DNA from: Monomorium pharaonis
Lineage: Eukaryota; Arthropoda; Insecta; Hymenoptera; Formicidae
Direction: 5' to 3'
Length of the DNA stretch: 64,000 nt
Assembly (NCBI RefSeq): GCF_013373865.1
Contig: NC_050469.1
Coordinates: forward strand, 4,582,042 to 4,646,041
In this document: positions 1-12,367 of the stretch, in pieces
Layout: every line of letters begins with the position of its first letter
Position numbering within the stretch: position 1 is the stretch's first letter
Translations under genes and position numbers: made by a program
The notes under the pieces: model-generated
Told to the model about the DNA's origin: nothing
Database searches by the model: none
What the model saw: the letters and a program-made list of their open reading frames with translations, nothing else

Positions 1-621
1 TGTCGCAGTTTATAGAACAGTAATTGCTGCTAAATTCGATCCTTTTACAATACGTTATGGTGCAGAAAAGCGTTCAACACAACATCGCGAGGAAGATTTC
101 CATAAATGTATTGTAGATATGTGAGAGATAATGAAATAATCTTTAAATGCATAGCGACTAATTAGATCTACATAATCTTACTATGATAACTACCTTGATA
201 AAATATTGCGATCGCGAAATTATTATAAATTACTTGTACGTACGTATAGCTTATACAATAACAGCCAGAGCGCTCGGTGTATCCTGTTATCGCAATCGCT
301 CTTTTACGAGCCATTATTCTTTCCTAGCATGGAAAATGAAAGACGCTGGGATGTATGTAAATTAAGCAAATAGCCAACAAAGCAGGGCTAATTAACGCGC
401 AGCCGACAGTGGCGTATATGATGTCTTATACAGAGCAGTTTCTCAGCGTATGAGCAAAATAACTGCTTAACGATCTCTCGCCGTCAGCCGCCAACCTGCA
501 AGGCCGCGTTGGACGCGATGGAAAAGTTAAGGTACCTCAGTGAAAACGAGGCGCTTCTGTCGTAAAGCCGCCTTAACAAATGCCACGTACAAAACTTTTC
601 CCTACCTCGTTTCGAGCTCCT

Positions 622-654
<33 letters not shown>

Positions 655-655
655 G
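622..655 (+). repeat. (CT)n microsatellite
   Basis: An uninterrupted CT run of about 27 bases is followed by a slightly broken tail. Arg/Glu or Ser/Leu frames through it are repeat artefacts. Confidence 0.95.
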
Positions 656-1653
656 TGTACACGGGCATTTTCCAAGAGGAAACTTCATGTTATCTTGACT
701 TCGCCACTGACCCCAATACACACTGCCTGCCTGCCCGGAATCGACGCGCCCGCCGTCGTAAAGAATACAATTAAACTTGTAAAATTTGCTTTAGAACAAT
801 TTAACGAGTGCTCGTAACATTAAACATCGAAACCGACTGGTGAATTGTAGTCCATCTGTGACTGGAAACTCTAATTTTATCAGAAAGGTACTATAGCACC
901 GACAATAGAGAAAGTTATCGCGCACGCGAATTGTCGAAAATCTATTTTGTTCTTCGTTTTTCCTGTCACGAGCGACGATTTCTTTCAGCTTGGAGATCAA
1001 ATGTTGTGTACATTTTGTCATGATATGTTTCACATATGCATATTTAATCAATATGTGTTTCATTCGGATAAACATAGAAAAATAAGGTAGCTTTTAGTAT
1101 TTTTTCCCGCGTATAAATAAACCTGTATCGTTATCCATTATTTAAACAGTTTTACGTTGCGTTTGAATTCAGTGTTAGTATGCAATATTGAATCAATATT
1201 GAATCATTGCCCTCAGAAAAAAAGTAACTAAAAATACTAGCAATGTATAACTAATGACGTCGCTACGGTATAAAACTGAAAAAGGATTATCATTTTCCTA
1301 GAAGTATAAATTTAAAAAAATACGCAGAAAAGTATTAATTTTATATATCGCGCATTAAAAACATGTCGAGTTAAGCCGCGAAAATATTTATTACAAAATT
1401 AGAGATCGATAATTCGACATTAAGGCAATCACCTCACTGATGAATGCATTGCGAGTGCCGCAATGTACATACATTGTATTTTCAAGTACCAATGACTGAC
1501 AAACTAGGTAATCTGATATTATTAATAAGCAACAGTACATTGCAGATGTAAGTGTGCTTATTATCTCGTCTACTGTACAAAATGCATAAATGATATAATA
1601 ATTACGACGAGATTGCGTGGACTCGGAATATTGACGACAACGAGCGCATCGCC

Positions 1654-1669
1654 GGGGGGGGGGGGGGGG
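1654..1669 (+). repeat. 16-base G homopolymer
   Basis: A run of 16 G. Its length is prone to sequencing and replication slippage, so frames crossing it are unreliable. Confidence 0.95.
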
Positions 1670-1700
1670 CGCATCGCAGTGATTGATATGGTAAACATTT

Positions 1701-3474
1701 GCGAGCATTCTTCAGCAGTTACGCCGCGGCGGCTTGCTCGGTCAGAATGTGTCGGATTAATCTTGCGCCGCAAGATTAATGGATATTTAACATTTAGCCC
1801 GAGTTTCCCCGTGAATTTCCATGGCGCCGGTGATATATTCGACTCCGCGCCGAAGCCGGTTGTATGTGGGAGGCAAACCTTCTCTCATCCGGCGTCAAAC
1901 TTTTTTAACGAGACACGACGCGCGGCAGCTAGCCAGGACGGCGGCGAGTTTAGCGGAAGTTGTTCTTAAGCAGGTCGCGACACGAACGAAATTTGCAAGC
2001 TCGACGGCGGACGGGGGAGAGAAAAAAAAACTACGGGGCATCAATTACCCGTTGTTGAAAATGTTCGCGACGCGAAATGAAATTTCGCGGACAGCGCCGG
2101 GCAGGGACGGTCACCCTGCGGTATCAATTACGCACCGTTAAAAGTGTCACGTGGTGACGAGTGACCGGAGGGTAATGGAAAAGTTTGTCTCTTAAAACGC
2201 CCGAGCTGCGCGACCCGAAGCCAGCTGATATATCGTTGTCAGGTACGTTTGAATCACACTCGCGCATCGGCAATTCGTTAAAACGTTTTATTAAATATAT
2301 ACTCGGCCGCATATTTAATAAAAAATATATATATTAAGAATCACCTGCGTGTATAGGATCCACGTCGACCGGCTTTATTCGAATTACGATTCGGTTATGT
2401 TGCAAATTATTAATTAAAAAAGCGCGATGATACATGTACGTTTAATTTTTACTGTCGTTACAATTCTTTAACAATTAAGCCGTGGTAAATATCTGTTATG
2501 TCACGCAAAAAATAAATAGAATGTGCTTTTTCAAAACGCGAGGATGTCGCAGTAAAACGATTCGTGAAAGAGATTAACGTAAAGCATTTTAACACTGTAC
2601 CAACAATAAACATAGCAATAACCAAATATTGTAAAATATATATCATTAAAATGTTACATTTAAATAAAAACGTTTATTTAATTTCCAAAATAATTCATCT
2701 TTCTAATGTCTAATTAATTCGATAAATGTATTATTTAGAATCAATAACAATTTTGCACAAGATTCTTTCAATTTATAGAGTTTTACAAACGCGATTGTGA
2801 ACATCGAAAGTCCGGTAGACAGCCAGTCCCATAAAAATAGGTAACTTTAGCGTCTGTTGTAGAGCGAACACTAAAAAAAATGCGCATAAACAAAGATATA
2901 ACCAGAACGCGTGGACAAATAATTTTAATGGTAGTGGTAAAACGTGCGAAATATAACGAATGATCGCCAAGTGTGGAATGCATCGGGCCATAACGTCATA
3001 AAGCACGGCGGACTCGCGATCAAATTACTAATGACAAAAAGTCCGGCAACGCGTGCGCACCCGCGAAATTCGCTGCCCGCCGGTCATACCGTATATGTAC
3101 ATCCTGGGTTCGAGCTACGTTTATCGCTAACCCCGGGGTTTATCGACGCGATTTCGCGCAAGGTTACTGCACTCGGGTATCGTTTCGCGCGATGCTCTGC
3201 TCGAGATAGGCCAACGGGCAGATTACTCGAAATAGCGAGGCATCATGTACATTCAGGTAGATTACCAGATGGAAAAATCAAATGTCCCATGCGTTTCATG
3301 TTATCTTTTATTTCTAAATTACGGTCAGGTTCCTTTCGTGAGATTGTAAACGCAATTAACGCCACAAATTTTGGCTTTATGGATATTTCAGTTTACGTCG
3401 AATAAATGTACGTATTTTTGCAGCAATAATTTGATTATTTTATAATCTCCCTCGATATAGATTGAGACATTCAC
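1701..3474. other. G+C-rich patch then A+T-rich stretch, no clear gene
   Basis: 1.7-2.3 kb is CpG-rich with overlapping open frames in more than one frame, including an ATG-started one of 106 codons at 1821-2141 that is Ala/Arg-rich and unrecognised. 2.3-2.95 kb is A+T-rich. The 3031-3405 frame is listed separately. Confidence 0.5.
3031..3405 (+). CDS. Hypothetical 124-residue ORF
   Basis: An ATG-started frame of 124 codons lies in a local G+C-richer patch. The overlapping minus-strand frames have stops, so the openness is strand-specific, unlike most long frames in this window. The translation has no recognisable domain, signal peptide or membrane segment. The start context is weak (C at -3). 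It overlaps the first copy of a diverged repeat (3119-3155), which argues against a conserved gene. Treat it as an unproven frame. Confidence 0.1.
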   Translation: MTKSPATRAHPRNSLPAGHTVYVHPGFELRLSLTPGFIDAISRKVTALGYRFARCSARDRPTGRLLEIARHHVHSGRLPDGKIKCPMRFMLSFISKLRSGSFREIVNAINATNFGFMDISVYVE

Positions 3475-3674
3475 AAAAAAAAAAAAAAATCGACTTTAAA
3501 ATCGCTTGAGGAAACCGCTGAACGGAACGTCCGTCCTCTGTATACAATTTCCGCTTGGAATTGGAGCTTCATCCTTTGGGCACGGTAAGTGAGTCACCCC
3601 TTGGGAGCTTTTCAATACGCGTAAACCTCATATTTATCGCTAAACTGTCCGATAGAGTTTATCGATGCGATTTC
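3119..3674 (+). repeat. Diverged direct repeat (TTTATCGCTAA ... TTATCGAYGCGATTTC)
   Basis: The pair TTTATCGCTAA and GTTTATCGACGCGATTTC at 3119-3155 recurs at 3637-3674 with a single change in the second word. A third weaker match of the second word lies at 4847-4864. The copies are spaced about 519 and 1190 bp apart. It may be a dispersed regulatory word or the trace of an old duplication. Confidence 0.45.
3475..3489 (+). repeat. 15-base A homopolymer
   Basis: A run of 15 A between an A+T-rich and a G+C-richer stretch. No retrotransposon tail context is recognised. Confidence 0.9.
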
Positions 3675-4361
3675 CTGCCGAGTTCCCAATGATGCGCGTA
3701 TCGCCCCCTGCGGTTTTAGCTGAGATAGAGAGAGGTGGGACTAGATAGATTAGGAGGTTAAATTAGTTCAATCAAGAGACCCGCCGGCACAACGATGTGT
3801 AATTATGCGCTGGTGCAATCACGCGCGCTCGCAGATTCTATGCACATACTCTATCGGATCATTGATGTCGGAGAGCAATTGCGGTAACCGCGGCTAAGCG
3901 AGGCAAAATATCCGTGGTTTATTTTTGTCACACGAAAACTAAATTATTCCTAGGTGATTTGTGTGGATTTTCGTAGGTCCATTTAGATATATCAATATGC
4001 AATAATAAAGCAGATATGAGTTCACGAAATCAATAACCATACATGGCAAAATGTGAAAAGTTTATTTTTTTTTTAATCTCTCATTCGTTTTTGCTAGAGT
4101 GTGTGGTATCAGAAATGTATCATTTTTCCATTAAGTTTTATATTCAATAAAATTAGAAAACCAAAGTTATTTGAAATGGAGGTTAAAAAATTTATCTTCT
4201 AAATGAAAGAAGTATAGAGAAGTTTGATAATAATAATATGACTTCAATTTCGCTGAAATTTTGTAATTAATTTATTTGACTTATGTGATAAATCTTCTGC
4301 GTATGATGAATCTACATTCAAAAGCAGACGTGACTTTCACAGCTTAATTTTATAAGGTATA
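3490..4361. other. Non-coding; contains an isolated donor-like site
   Basis: CACG|GTAAGTGAGT at 3581-3594 is a very strong plus-strand donor sequence, but no ATG or acceptor that would make an exon was found upstream. The rest is mixed to A+T-rich. Confidence 0.45.
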
Positions 4362-4674
4362 TACACTAAAAAAAGTTGTTAATTTAACTAAGATCCATTT
4401 CTACAAACGTAGATTAATTTTAATTTCGGTTTAACTTACTCTTTATCTTTTTCTAATTTTTTTAAATTAGAATATGATAACGAGCTTAAACCTTTCAACT
4501 TGATTAAATTTCTTTAACTCAAGTATTTAAACATTTCATTTAAATATATAAATACTTTTAAATTATCTTATCTATTTAAGTTAAATGGATAAATATTTAA
4601 ACTAAAGAAATTTAATCAAGTTAAAAATAATACAAATCATTAATAATATTTTCTCTTTCTTCTCTTCAGTGTAT
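4362..4674. mobile_element. MITE-like element, family A, copy 1
   Basis: The element starts TACACTAAAAAAAGTTGTTA and ends TTCTCTTCAGTGTA, so the tips are inverted. Inside, CAACTTGATTAAATTTCTTT (about 4498-4517) is matched on the other strand near 4601-4622, forming a long imperfect hairpin. The interior TATTTAAACATTTCATTTAA aligns with the copy at 23345-23550. It is very A+T-rich with no frame of note. Confidence 0.78.
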
Positions 4675-7600
4675 CATTATGCAACTTTTAAATACAAAAC
4701 TTAAAAAATAATACAAGTTTGTTTCATTTCAATTCTAAAATTTCTAAACAAGATATATAACTTTCTATGTCAAATAATGATTTGATAAAATGTAATTTAA
4801 AATTCTATAATCAAGACATTCGTTTAATGTTAACCCAATTCACCGAGTTCATCGACACGATCTCTGATGAATTATCAACGTCGTGTGTGCTTCTTCTCAC
4901 GATGCTCCGCTATTGAGGTAGACAGACGGAAACGCAGCCGTATTAAGGACTCGATAAGGAGTTTCAGCATGTTTGAAGCGACAAGATCCTGCCAACATTT
5001 ATCTCGTGTAATACCTAAAGACTTTCTGCTTGAAAAAACCCGGTAAATATTAAAGCATCCCATAAAACCGCACGCTTTCAAAGAGAAGTCTTTAACTTAA
5101 TCTGTCTAGATCGAGAATCTAAAATAGAAATCCTCCTCTCGGATATTTTACTCTCACCGCAATCATCTTGTGTCAAGTATTTGTATTACATTTGACGTGA
5201 CTTTATAAGTCTATTTTAAATTAACATGATTATGTGCATATAAAATTAATATTTTGAAATTGGACATCTATATATGTCTTTATAAATTGGTAACTTCATA
5301 ATTGTTTCGAATATTGCAAAATGGTAGATGACATTTTGTTCATCTTAATCCCTTCTATCTCTTCAATGACTTGAATAATTTTTAAACATTCTATATGTAG
5401 TATTTTATCATTGTAAACGTTACTTTGCAAACATTTAATTTTATTCACGAAGAGAAAAATTGTAAATAAATAACTAAACTTTCAGCTTCACTGCACTTAA
5501 CATTATTAGTTTGCTATTGTTTTTATACGCTCAGTTCGTTATGTATTCAATTAAATGTATTTATTTGATGCTACATTTTCTGGAATAACACATTGGAATA
5601 TAACATATATTGTTGTTTTCGATATACGTCATTGTTTTGTAATTTATTATTTTTCTAATCAATGCAATTTTTTTCGTTAATCTCAAATCACGTTCAATAC
5701 TATTCTTGTATCTCTTTCTTATAGAGATTATTAAAAATTATTTAAAAACTATAACTGGCATCCAGTTCATCATAATCATTGCTAATATTAAATCACGCAA
5801 ATACGGTCCGTTCAAGTAGCTGTTGTTAATCGAACTAGTTGTACGCTCTATTGACACAAGTTCGATTACGTGTCCGACAACGCTTGCGGTTTCTTCGACG
5901 GTGTCCGGACGTGGAATACATGATTGCGCGCGCGTACGTCATCGGCACATCGAATGAAGGCGACTCAGGATTTCAGGTTGCCGGAGAGACAATGAGGAAC
6001 GACGTTATGAGACCCGGTAAACATTTATCCTACATACGATGTGGTCCGTAGGTACTTCATTGCCCGAAACTGGTTGCCGCGCTATAATGCACGTCTGCCT
6101 CCTAGCTAGCGCTCGCTCTTACGCTAACAGCCCCGGCGAACGCAAATGTTTGCCGAGTGTGTTGTACTTTATGAACACGGATTTCACCGTAGCGTTGTAA
6201 CAAATTCACCCCTCGACTCGAGTATTATGCGTACATGCACGCGAGTGTATATGCGATCGCTATTACCGAAACATTACCGCGCCAAATGGGATACATACGA
6301 ATTTAATTCGCGATGAGCAATCCGAAATTGCGGTAATCAAAATTTCGTTGCTTTGTAGCTATCCGCGCCGCGCGCGTAGACGCGCGCGACACAATTGCCA
6401 GAAACTGAGATCTGATAATGGTCATGCCGATTCACTCGCCTATAATTGCATCGATATAACATCCGTGGCTTATAACTTTATTGATCGCGCGCGGTACGCG
6501 TAATGTCCCGTAGTGTAGTAAAATAATGGAACGTTGTTTACGAGTGCTAATGGCCTGCTAAATACAACGTTATCGGTTGCGGATCCCGATTATTATGTAA
6601 TTTCAAGTATCGATCTTTTACGTAACTGACCTTAATTTCTGTATTAAAATGTTCCCGTTCACATAGAAATGATATGATTTGCTGAAATATTCATACGAGC
6701 GTCTCTTTGAAGATGGATGCATAGATAAAGATATATGCAACATTTAGTTTGCATTTTCATGCGCTCGTTATACATATACTCTCGTAAAAATAGAAAAAAA
6801 AAACGGGAATAGAAAGAGTGTCCAGAGAAGCATTCTGGAAATGACGAGCTGCGTCATTCACACAAGTCTGCTGATCAAAAGACTGTGAGAAAACGAGAGA
6901 AACAAACGGAATAATTTCAAATATTTCAAGAATATTTAAGCTCCGCTTCAATGTACGGCGATAATAAACTAATTACGCCTTTTATTACTCTCAATTAACG
7001 GGAAAATTAAGTAGCTCGAGATAGTGCTATAATATTGTGGAAAAACAAGATTCTTTTGATAAAATTAATTAGCCGCAAATTATTTATTAACATCAACGAT
7101 AATTTTTATAATAAATACTCTCTACCTATTGTTCTTAACAAACGAAATTTGAAAATTGCAGATAAATCACGAGTGATTTTACTCAACTATTTTAATCCGC
7201 TCGTAGAATCCCATTAACAACGGCGAATGTCGATTCCGGAACTTCATCTGTCGTACGTCGTTCCAGATACCCGAAACGACATCTGGAATGACACGCCTCG
7301 GTTCGAGCATTCGCGTCATTCGTCGCTTTGTTGATGCCATTTGTTCTTGGCAGTGCACAGTCCTAGTTTTATCGGTGGCGAGCGCGAATGCATCTGCCTC
7401 TGATATGCGTCTCGCTGGTACAATTTGCGCTGACCACATTCGCGCTGATGCGTCCCGAAAGTACTCGCGAATCTAATATGTTCAACTCAATACTCCAGAG
7501 CATAATGCATAAACGTGAACACGATTCTAAGAATCAGTCGGAATAAGGACGTCTCGTTAATACACGGATTATTCCAGTGCTGGATAAAAACATTTAATAA

Positions 7601-8760
7601 AATTGAGGTAATTGTGTGAATGATTAAACTGAAATGCGAATTATAAGCAGAATTTCTTTCGTGTGATTGTATTAATCTATTTCTCTCTAAAATTAATCCT
7701 ATCTTTTTTATTTTTTCATTATTCCTATCTGTTTATTTTTCTTTGCCTATTTCTATCTAAATCATAATGACAATTATGATATATATTATATATATAAATA
7801 TATATTATAATAAATGTATATTAACTTTAATATATAGCTTGTTATATTATTTATATAATAAGTATACGATAACGTAGAGAGCCTTTTATAATATTGTCTG
7901 TGAATTTTTTGAAAGAATATACGTCCAATACAAAATATACAAATCCATCCATATACAAAATATCCTTTATTCTGACTGATTCCCAGCATACGTTCGTTGA
8001 CGTTCACAGATTAGTCTCAGGATCACCCTGTACATACGAGCGACGGTAGGGAGCTCGTAACGGATTTGCTGTACGGAGAGCAGTTCACCTTCCTCTTCCA
8101 GTAGAGAAGAGATGGATATGGGAATGGGCGTACAGAAGGACGCGTAGGAGGAAGAGGAGAAAAGGAATGAGAATCTCGGGGTAATGGCGGCATAGAAATC
8201 AGTGGCAGAAATGGCTCCGGCTTATTTCTCTGGAGGATATACGCCGCCGATATACGTTGGCAGTGAGAGAGGAGGTTGGAGGGAAGACGGGTATTCGAGC
8301 GAGAGCGACGAGGACGAGGAAGGCGTTGCCTCCTGCCGAAAACAAATTGGGAGGCTTTAAAAATTTCACAATCTCGGCCTCGTCCGATCCTCTCGAATCG
8401 CACTCGCTGTTGCCTTTTTCCCTCCCCCTCGTTTCCCACGTTTCCCTCGGGCGTAGCACCCTCACCGCTCCGTCTTGCACGTCCCATTTCGCCCTCCTTC
8501 CCACAGCGCATTTCTTGCTACCTCGTTTATTTCATAATAATACCCCCGCGGCAATTAGCTGCACGACCTCACCCGCCCGCCTCTAGACGCATCGTCGCTG
8601 TATTTTATTCCGATAGTAAATAGTTCGCCGGTAGATACACATACATATACACGTATAGATGTATACGTACACTTTGCCCGTTTCTTTCGCGCTCCCATTC
8701 TCGTTCTTTATCCCGCGCGATCTGATCTAATGACACCCACGTCCACCCCGGTCTCTTTAT
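4675..8760. other. Non-coding, A+T-rich with G+C patches
   Basis: A+T-rich to about 5.8 kb, CpG-richer at 5.8-6.6 and 7.18-7.5 kb, AT dinucleotide-rich at 7.78-7.86 kb. At 8.02-8.62 kb there is strong purine/pyrimidine strand asymmetry. The 162-codon minus-strand frame at 8023-8511 is Gly/Glu/Arg-rich and then Pro/Ser-rich, as that asymmetry predicts. Confidence 0.55.
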
Positions 8761-11700
8761 TACCGTTCTTTTGATTGATATTAATACTTCGAATAATTAA
8801 TCGTTCAAGTTTGCCTCGTTTCAATCCGCCGATATTGTTCTCTTCCCGAGACAATAGTCCGCGTATGATAAATAGTTTCGAAAATTAATTATATTATCAC
8901 AAATCCAATCTGACTAATAAATTTAATTTATGAAGCATTTTTATACCATATCACGTGCTTCTTATACACGATAATTGTTCTATTTTATGATGAGAATAGA
9001 ATACAGATCGACATGTGAAAATTAGCATCATTATTGTTAATCAATTTAATTTCGCGATACTACTATTCTTGTATTAATTATATTTTAAGACCAAAAATTT
9101 ATTCGGCGCGCAGTTTGATGAACTTGGAAAGTTATATAAAATCACACAAGAAATATTAGCACAAAGATGACCGAGTAAGATTTGCCTTTAATTAGTTGTG
9201 TTTTATTTTAAATATTTTATGTAATTTATAATTGTGTTTAAATTGATTTATTGCTTCGTTATATAAAAGCAATATAGTAATAAACATGCAAAATTAAAAT
9301 AAAGTAACTGATCAAAAATACAATACTCACATAGTTATTTTATAACTTCTGTATTATCTCAAAATGCACATCTACTATAAAATATTTATATAGTTTCAAT
9401 CAATTTCTTTTCCGCTTTCGGCCTTTAATCAAGCAACGCGGTGAATCTTATTTAAATTTCTTTGCCAATAATCCTCAGACTATCTTAAGCCGTACCTCGT
9501 TCTAGATTCGATCGTAACTCAATTCCCTTGAAAATAATAAATAGTTCGACTTTCTCGGTACCTTTTGCAAGAATTCAATGTTATTTTCTTTTGGTTGCCT
9601 TCGGTACATTGCATTGCAGGCGTCGATACTCGTTGCTACAGACGAATCAGTAGTTCAGTGTACAGATCGAAGAAAACTCGACGAGGTTTTCTTCGGGCTT
9701 CTCGTCGTTATTTTCGCACGATTTTGGGTTGCTTTTTGTGTTTGTTTATATTGAAAGAAGTGAAATTACGAACCAAAGTAACAAAAATAATTGAGCATTA
9801 GTACTGTGTGATTGGCACTAAATACGTTAACACCTTTTTTGGCACTTGTATTTGTAAATTCTAACGAAAAATTAACTCTTCCTTTAATGCCATTTTAGAT
9901 TTAAATGGTAATTGGCTCATATTAAATTCAATAAAACAATGTTTTACACTTTATGTTAAACGTTATGTTTAACATTATGTTTAATAGTATTTCGTCTAAA
10001 TAAAATTTTGTTTGTTCATTTATATCCAATTTTATATCCAACGTAAATTGACCTTTAACCTCATTTTATTCTTATTTTTTAGCTTTTCTAATTTTTAGAA
10101 TCAAAAAAATAAATTAACCTGAGATTAAAGTTAATCTGTATTGATAGAAATAAACATAGCCGCGTCAAATGGATTATTTTCGATAATTTATTAAGATTTC
10201 ATGTTAAATTGTAACTAATGACACAAAAGCTTTTAGAGAACTTGTAAAATTGAATTTTGAAAATACATACTATATGTTACTGTTAAAGTATTATGTATTA
10301 AAGCATTAAAGTATATTAAAAGTTTTTTTTAATTCGTGTTCTAAATCTTTGAATGGTGATGCCAATTATTTTCTTTACTAGATATCGAGTCTTCAATATT
10401 TCACGATTACTCAGTGGTTAACAGAAAAGTTAATTTAATAAACTTCAAATCGAAATAAAATATCAGAAATCTGTCAATACAAAAATTTGGCACTAAAACA
10501 TTTTGTATAAAATACATCTGTATGTAATAGAAACTATATCAATAATTTATCCTTACCTCGATACTTATACCACATAATATTAGTAGTACTTTAAGATTTA
10601 TGTAAAAAAACCGCGCGCGCGGACGCGCGTGTATATGTGTGTATGTAAGTGTGTGTGTAATTATTAACTTCTTATCTTTAAGATAAGAAAAACTGTTTAA
10701 GAGAATATCGCATCATAGAACAGCTAGACTTCCAAAAATCAAAATTACTTTAATCCTTAATAGGCGGTGGTAAATTTTCTTCCCATGAACTTCTACGATT
10801 TATTAAGGTTACGAAAAAAGACGGGCATACACGTCGGAGATTGGCAATCAGCCAACACTAGGTAAAGAGATCACCAGTAGTGGATTAGAACTTGGGTCAC
10901 AATAAATGTTTAAATATTTTCCCTTCTATTAGCGGCCGAAATTGCGCCATGAATTAATCCATGAAGCTTCACAAAACACAAATTATTTCAAATTGTAATA
11001 GCTACGCATGTTCTTAATTCTTACATCTTTCTTTGTAAATATTTTAATTAACTTAGTAAATTAGTTTTGCTTATAAAATTAAGTACAGAATTAAACGATA
11101 TAAATATAAGAGATATAAGTAATTAAACATCTAAAAATATTTACTGATTAAGTTTGAGAGAGTTAATTAAATCATAAGATTAAATTAATATTATTACATA
11201 GATTGATAATCATGTTTTTTTTTGTAAAGTGATTATATTTAATCGAATAAATGTATTTATATGTAAAACCTCTTTAACGTCTATTAATAAAAATGACATT
11301 TGTATTATTTAATTATAGGAATTCCGGAATAAAAATATTTAATTATCAGCTCATATATAAAACAGCATTCATATCATGTGATACAATATGTACATATATT
11401 TAAAAAAAAGTAAATTGTTACAATTTACATTTACTTTTATTATTATACTAACTTGTTTACACTTTGTAATAACGATTAAAAACTAATAAGAGATTAAAAC
11501 ATTTTATTATATAAAAAAACAAATTTATTCAATTACATCCAACTAACTTTATTTAGCTTATCTAATCTCATTGATCTATGATCTCTTTAACTAAATAAAG
11601 TTCACATAAGATTTAACATAATAATAAATAAATTATTTTTCATACAAGTCAATATTCTAATTAGAAAAAATAAAATATGCTGTATATAATATAAACTAAA

Positions 11701-12047
11701 TTTTTATTTTATAAAATTTTAATTCAAATTTTAATTAAAAGATATTTAGAGATAAATTATTAAACACAAAATTTAAATAAAAATTTACACAAAAAAGACG
11801 TATACTTTTATTTAAAATTTAGTTAATATTCCATTAATATAAAAAATATAAAATAAAGAAATAAAAAAATTTAATAAATATTATTTATATTTATTTGAGA
11901 AATAGTACTTCTTTTTGTACTTATTCTGTATTTAAAATACTTAATCCAATTCTGACATGTAAAAAAACTTGTTTGTTTGAGCGTAATTAGATCTAAGTAA
12001 ACAACGTGAAAACAAAATATGGAAAATGCCTTATATTAAATTTACCA
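8761..12047. other. Long A+T-rich non-coding stretch
   Basis: Over 3 kb with very few frames over 60 codons. It holds a degenerate foldback near 10.02-10.15 kb, a small GTTATGTTTAA tandem near 9.96-9.98 kb and an alternating CG/GT tract at 10.61-10.66 kb. Confidence 0.65.
10020..10150. repeat. Degenerate A+T-rich foldback
   Basis: AATTGACCTTTAACCTCA (about 10047-10064) is roughly complementary to the stretch ending CTGAGATTAAAGTTAATC (about 10119-10136), with an A+T-rich loop between. The match is imperfect and A+T bias inflates it, so this is a weak call. Confidence 0.35.
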
Positions 12048-12079
12048 ACACGTAAATAATTAAACACGTAAATAATTTA
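12048..12079 (+). repeat. Tandem pair of a 16-bp unit
   Basis: AACACGTAAATAATTA is followed by AACACGTAAATAATTT. The pair sits about 25 bp upstream of the candidate exon at 12104. Confidence 0.7.
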
Positions 12080-12103
12080 GCGCGAGATATTGATAATTTT
12101 CAG

Positions 12104-12163
12104 TATATTCGTAAGCGGGGCACCGAGTTTCTTCGTGGTGGACTCGCGATGCAGCGAGATGCG
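12104..12163 (+). other. Candidate 60-bp exon bounded by acceptor and strong donor
   Basis: An acceptor-like TGATAATTTTCAG ends at 12103, and a near-consensus donor GCG|GTAAGTATAT follows at 12164. The 60 bp between are more G+C-rich than the A+T-rich flank and are open in two of three frames. One frame reads as a hydrophobic-then-charged peptide; the other contains ATG CAG CGA GAT GCG just before the donor. Some 200 nt downstream, a very strong pyrimidine tract ends in TTAG at 12367. No protein family was recognised. Two open frames over only 60 bp are expected fairly often, so the support is the splice signals and the composition, not the peptide. It could equally be a non-coding RNA exon or coincidence. 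Confidence 0.25.
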
Positions 12164-12367
12164 GTAAGTATATCCACCCCAGAACAGGTCGGAGAGAATA
12201 CCATAGCAGGAAGTAGAATAGGGATTACGAAGAGCTGAATATTTCATTACGGAGCCTGCATGGAAACTTGCGGAATGATAATACTTTATCAGGACAAGCT
12301 CTCTTGCGGTCTTCCTATCCTACCATTTTGCCCCTTCCTTTTTCTGTCCCTCCCCCCTCTCTCTTAG
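12164..12367 (+). other. Candidate 204-nt intron (GTAAGTATAT ... CTCTCTCTTAG)
   Basis: The interval starts with a near-perfect donor and ends with about 35 nt of almost pure pyrimidine (12331-12365) and TTAG. Its length would be plausible for a short insect intron. Joining 12163 to 12368 keeps one frame open for about another 22 codons, to a TGA near 12436. RNA evidence would be needed to accept it. Confidence 0.22.

Larger units (their letters stand above)
1..1700. other. Non-coding, mixed composition
   Basis: Moderately A+T-rich. It holds the CT microsatellite, a small tandem CAATATTGAAT pair near 1182-1203, and the G homopolymer. Short frames on both strands show no family resemblance. 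Confidence 0.6.

Noticed and set aside
484..774. Frames on both strands through the CT repeat
   Set aside because: Arg/Glu and Ser/Leu runs from a dinucleotide microsatellite.
3100..3175. GGGTTCGAGC word resembling a tRNA T-arm
   Set aside because: No matching acceptor stem, anticodon arm or A-box at the right spacing. No tRNA was found anywhere in the window.
8023..8511. 162-codon minus-strand ATG frame
   Set aside because: Low-complexity Gly/Glu/Arg then Pro/Ser, produced by purine/pyrimidine strand asymmetry. Other frames overlap it.
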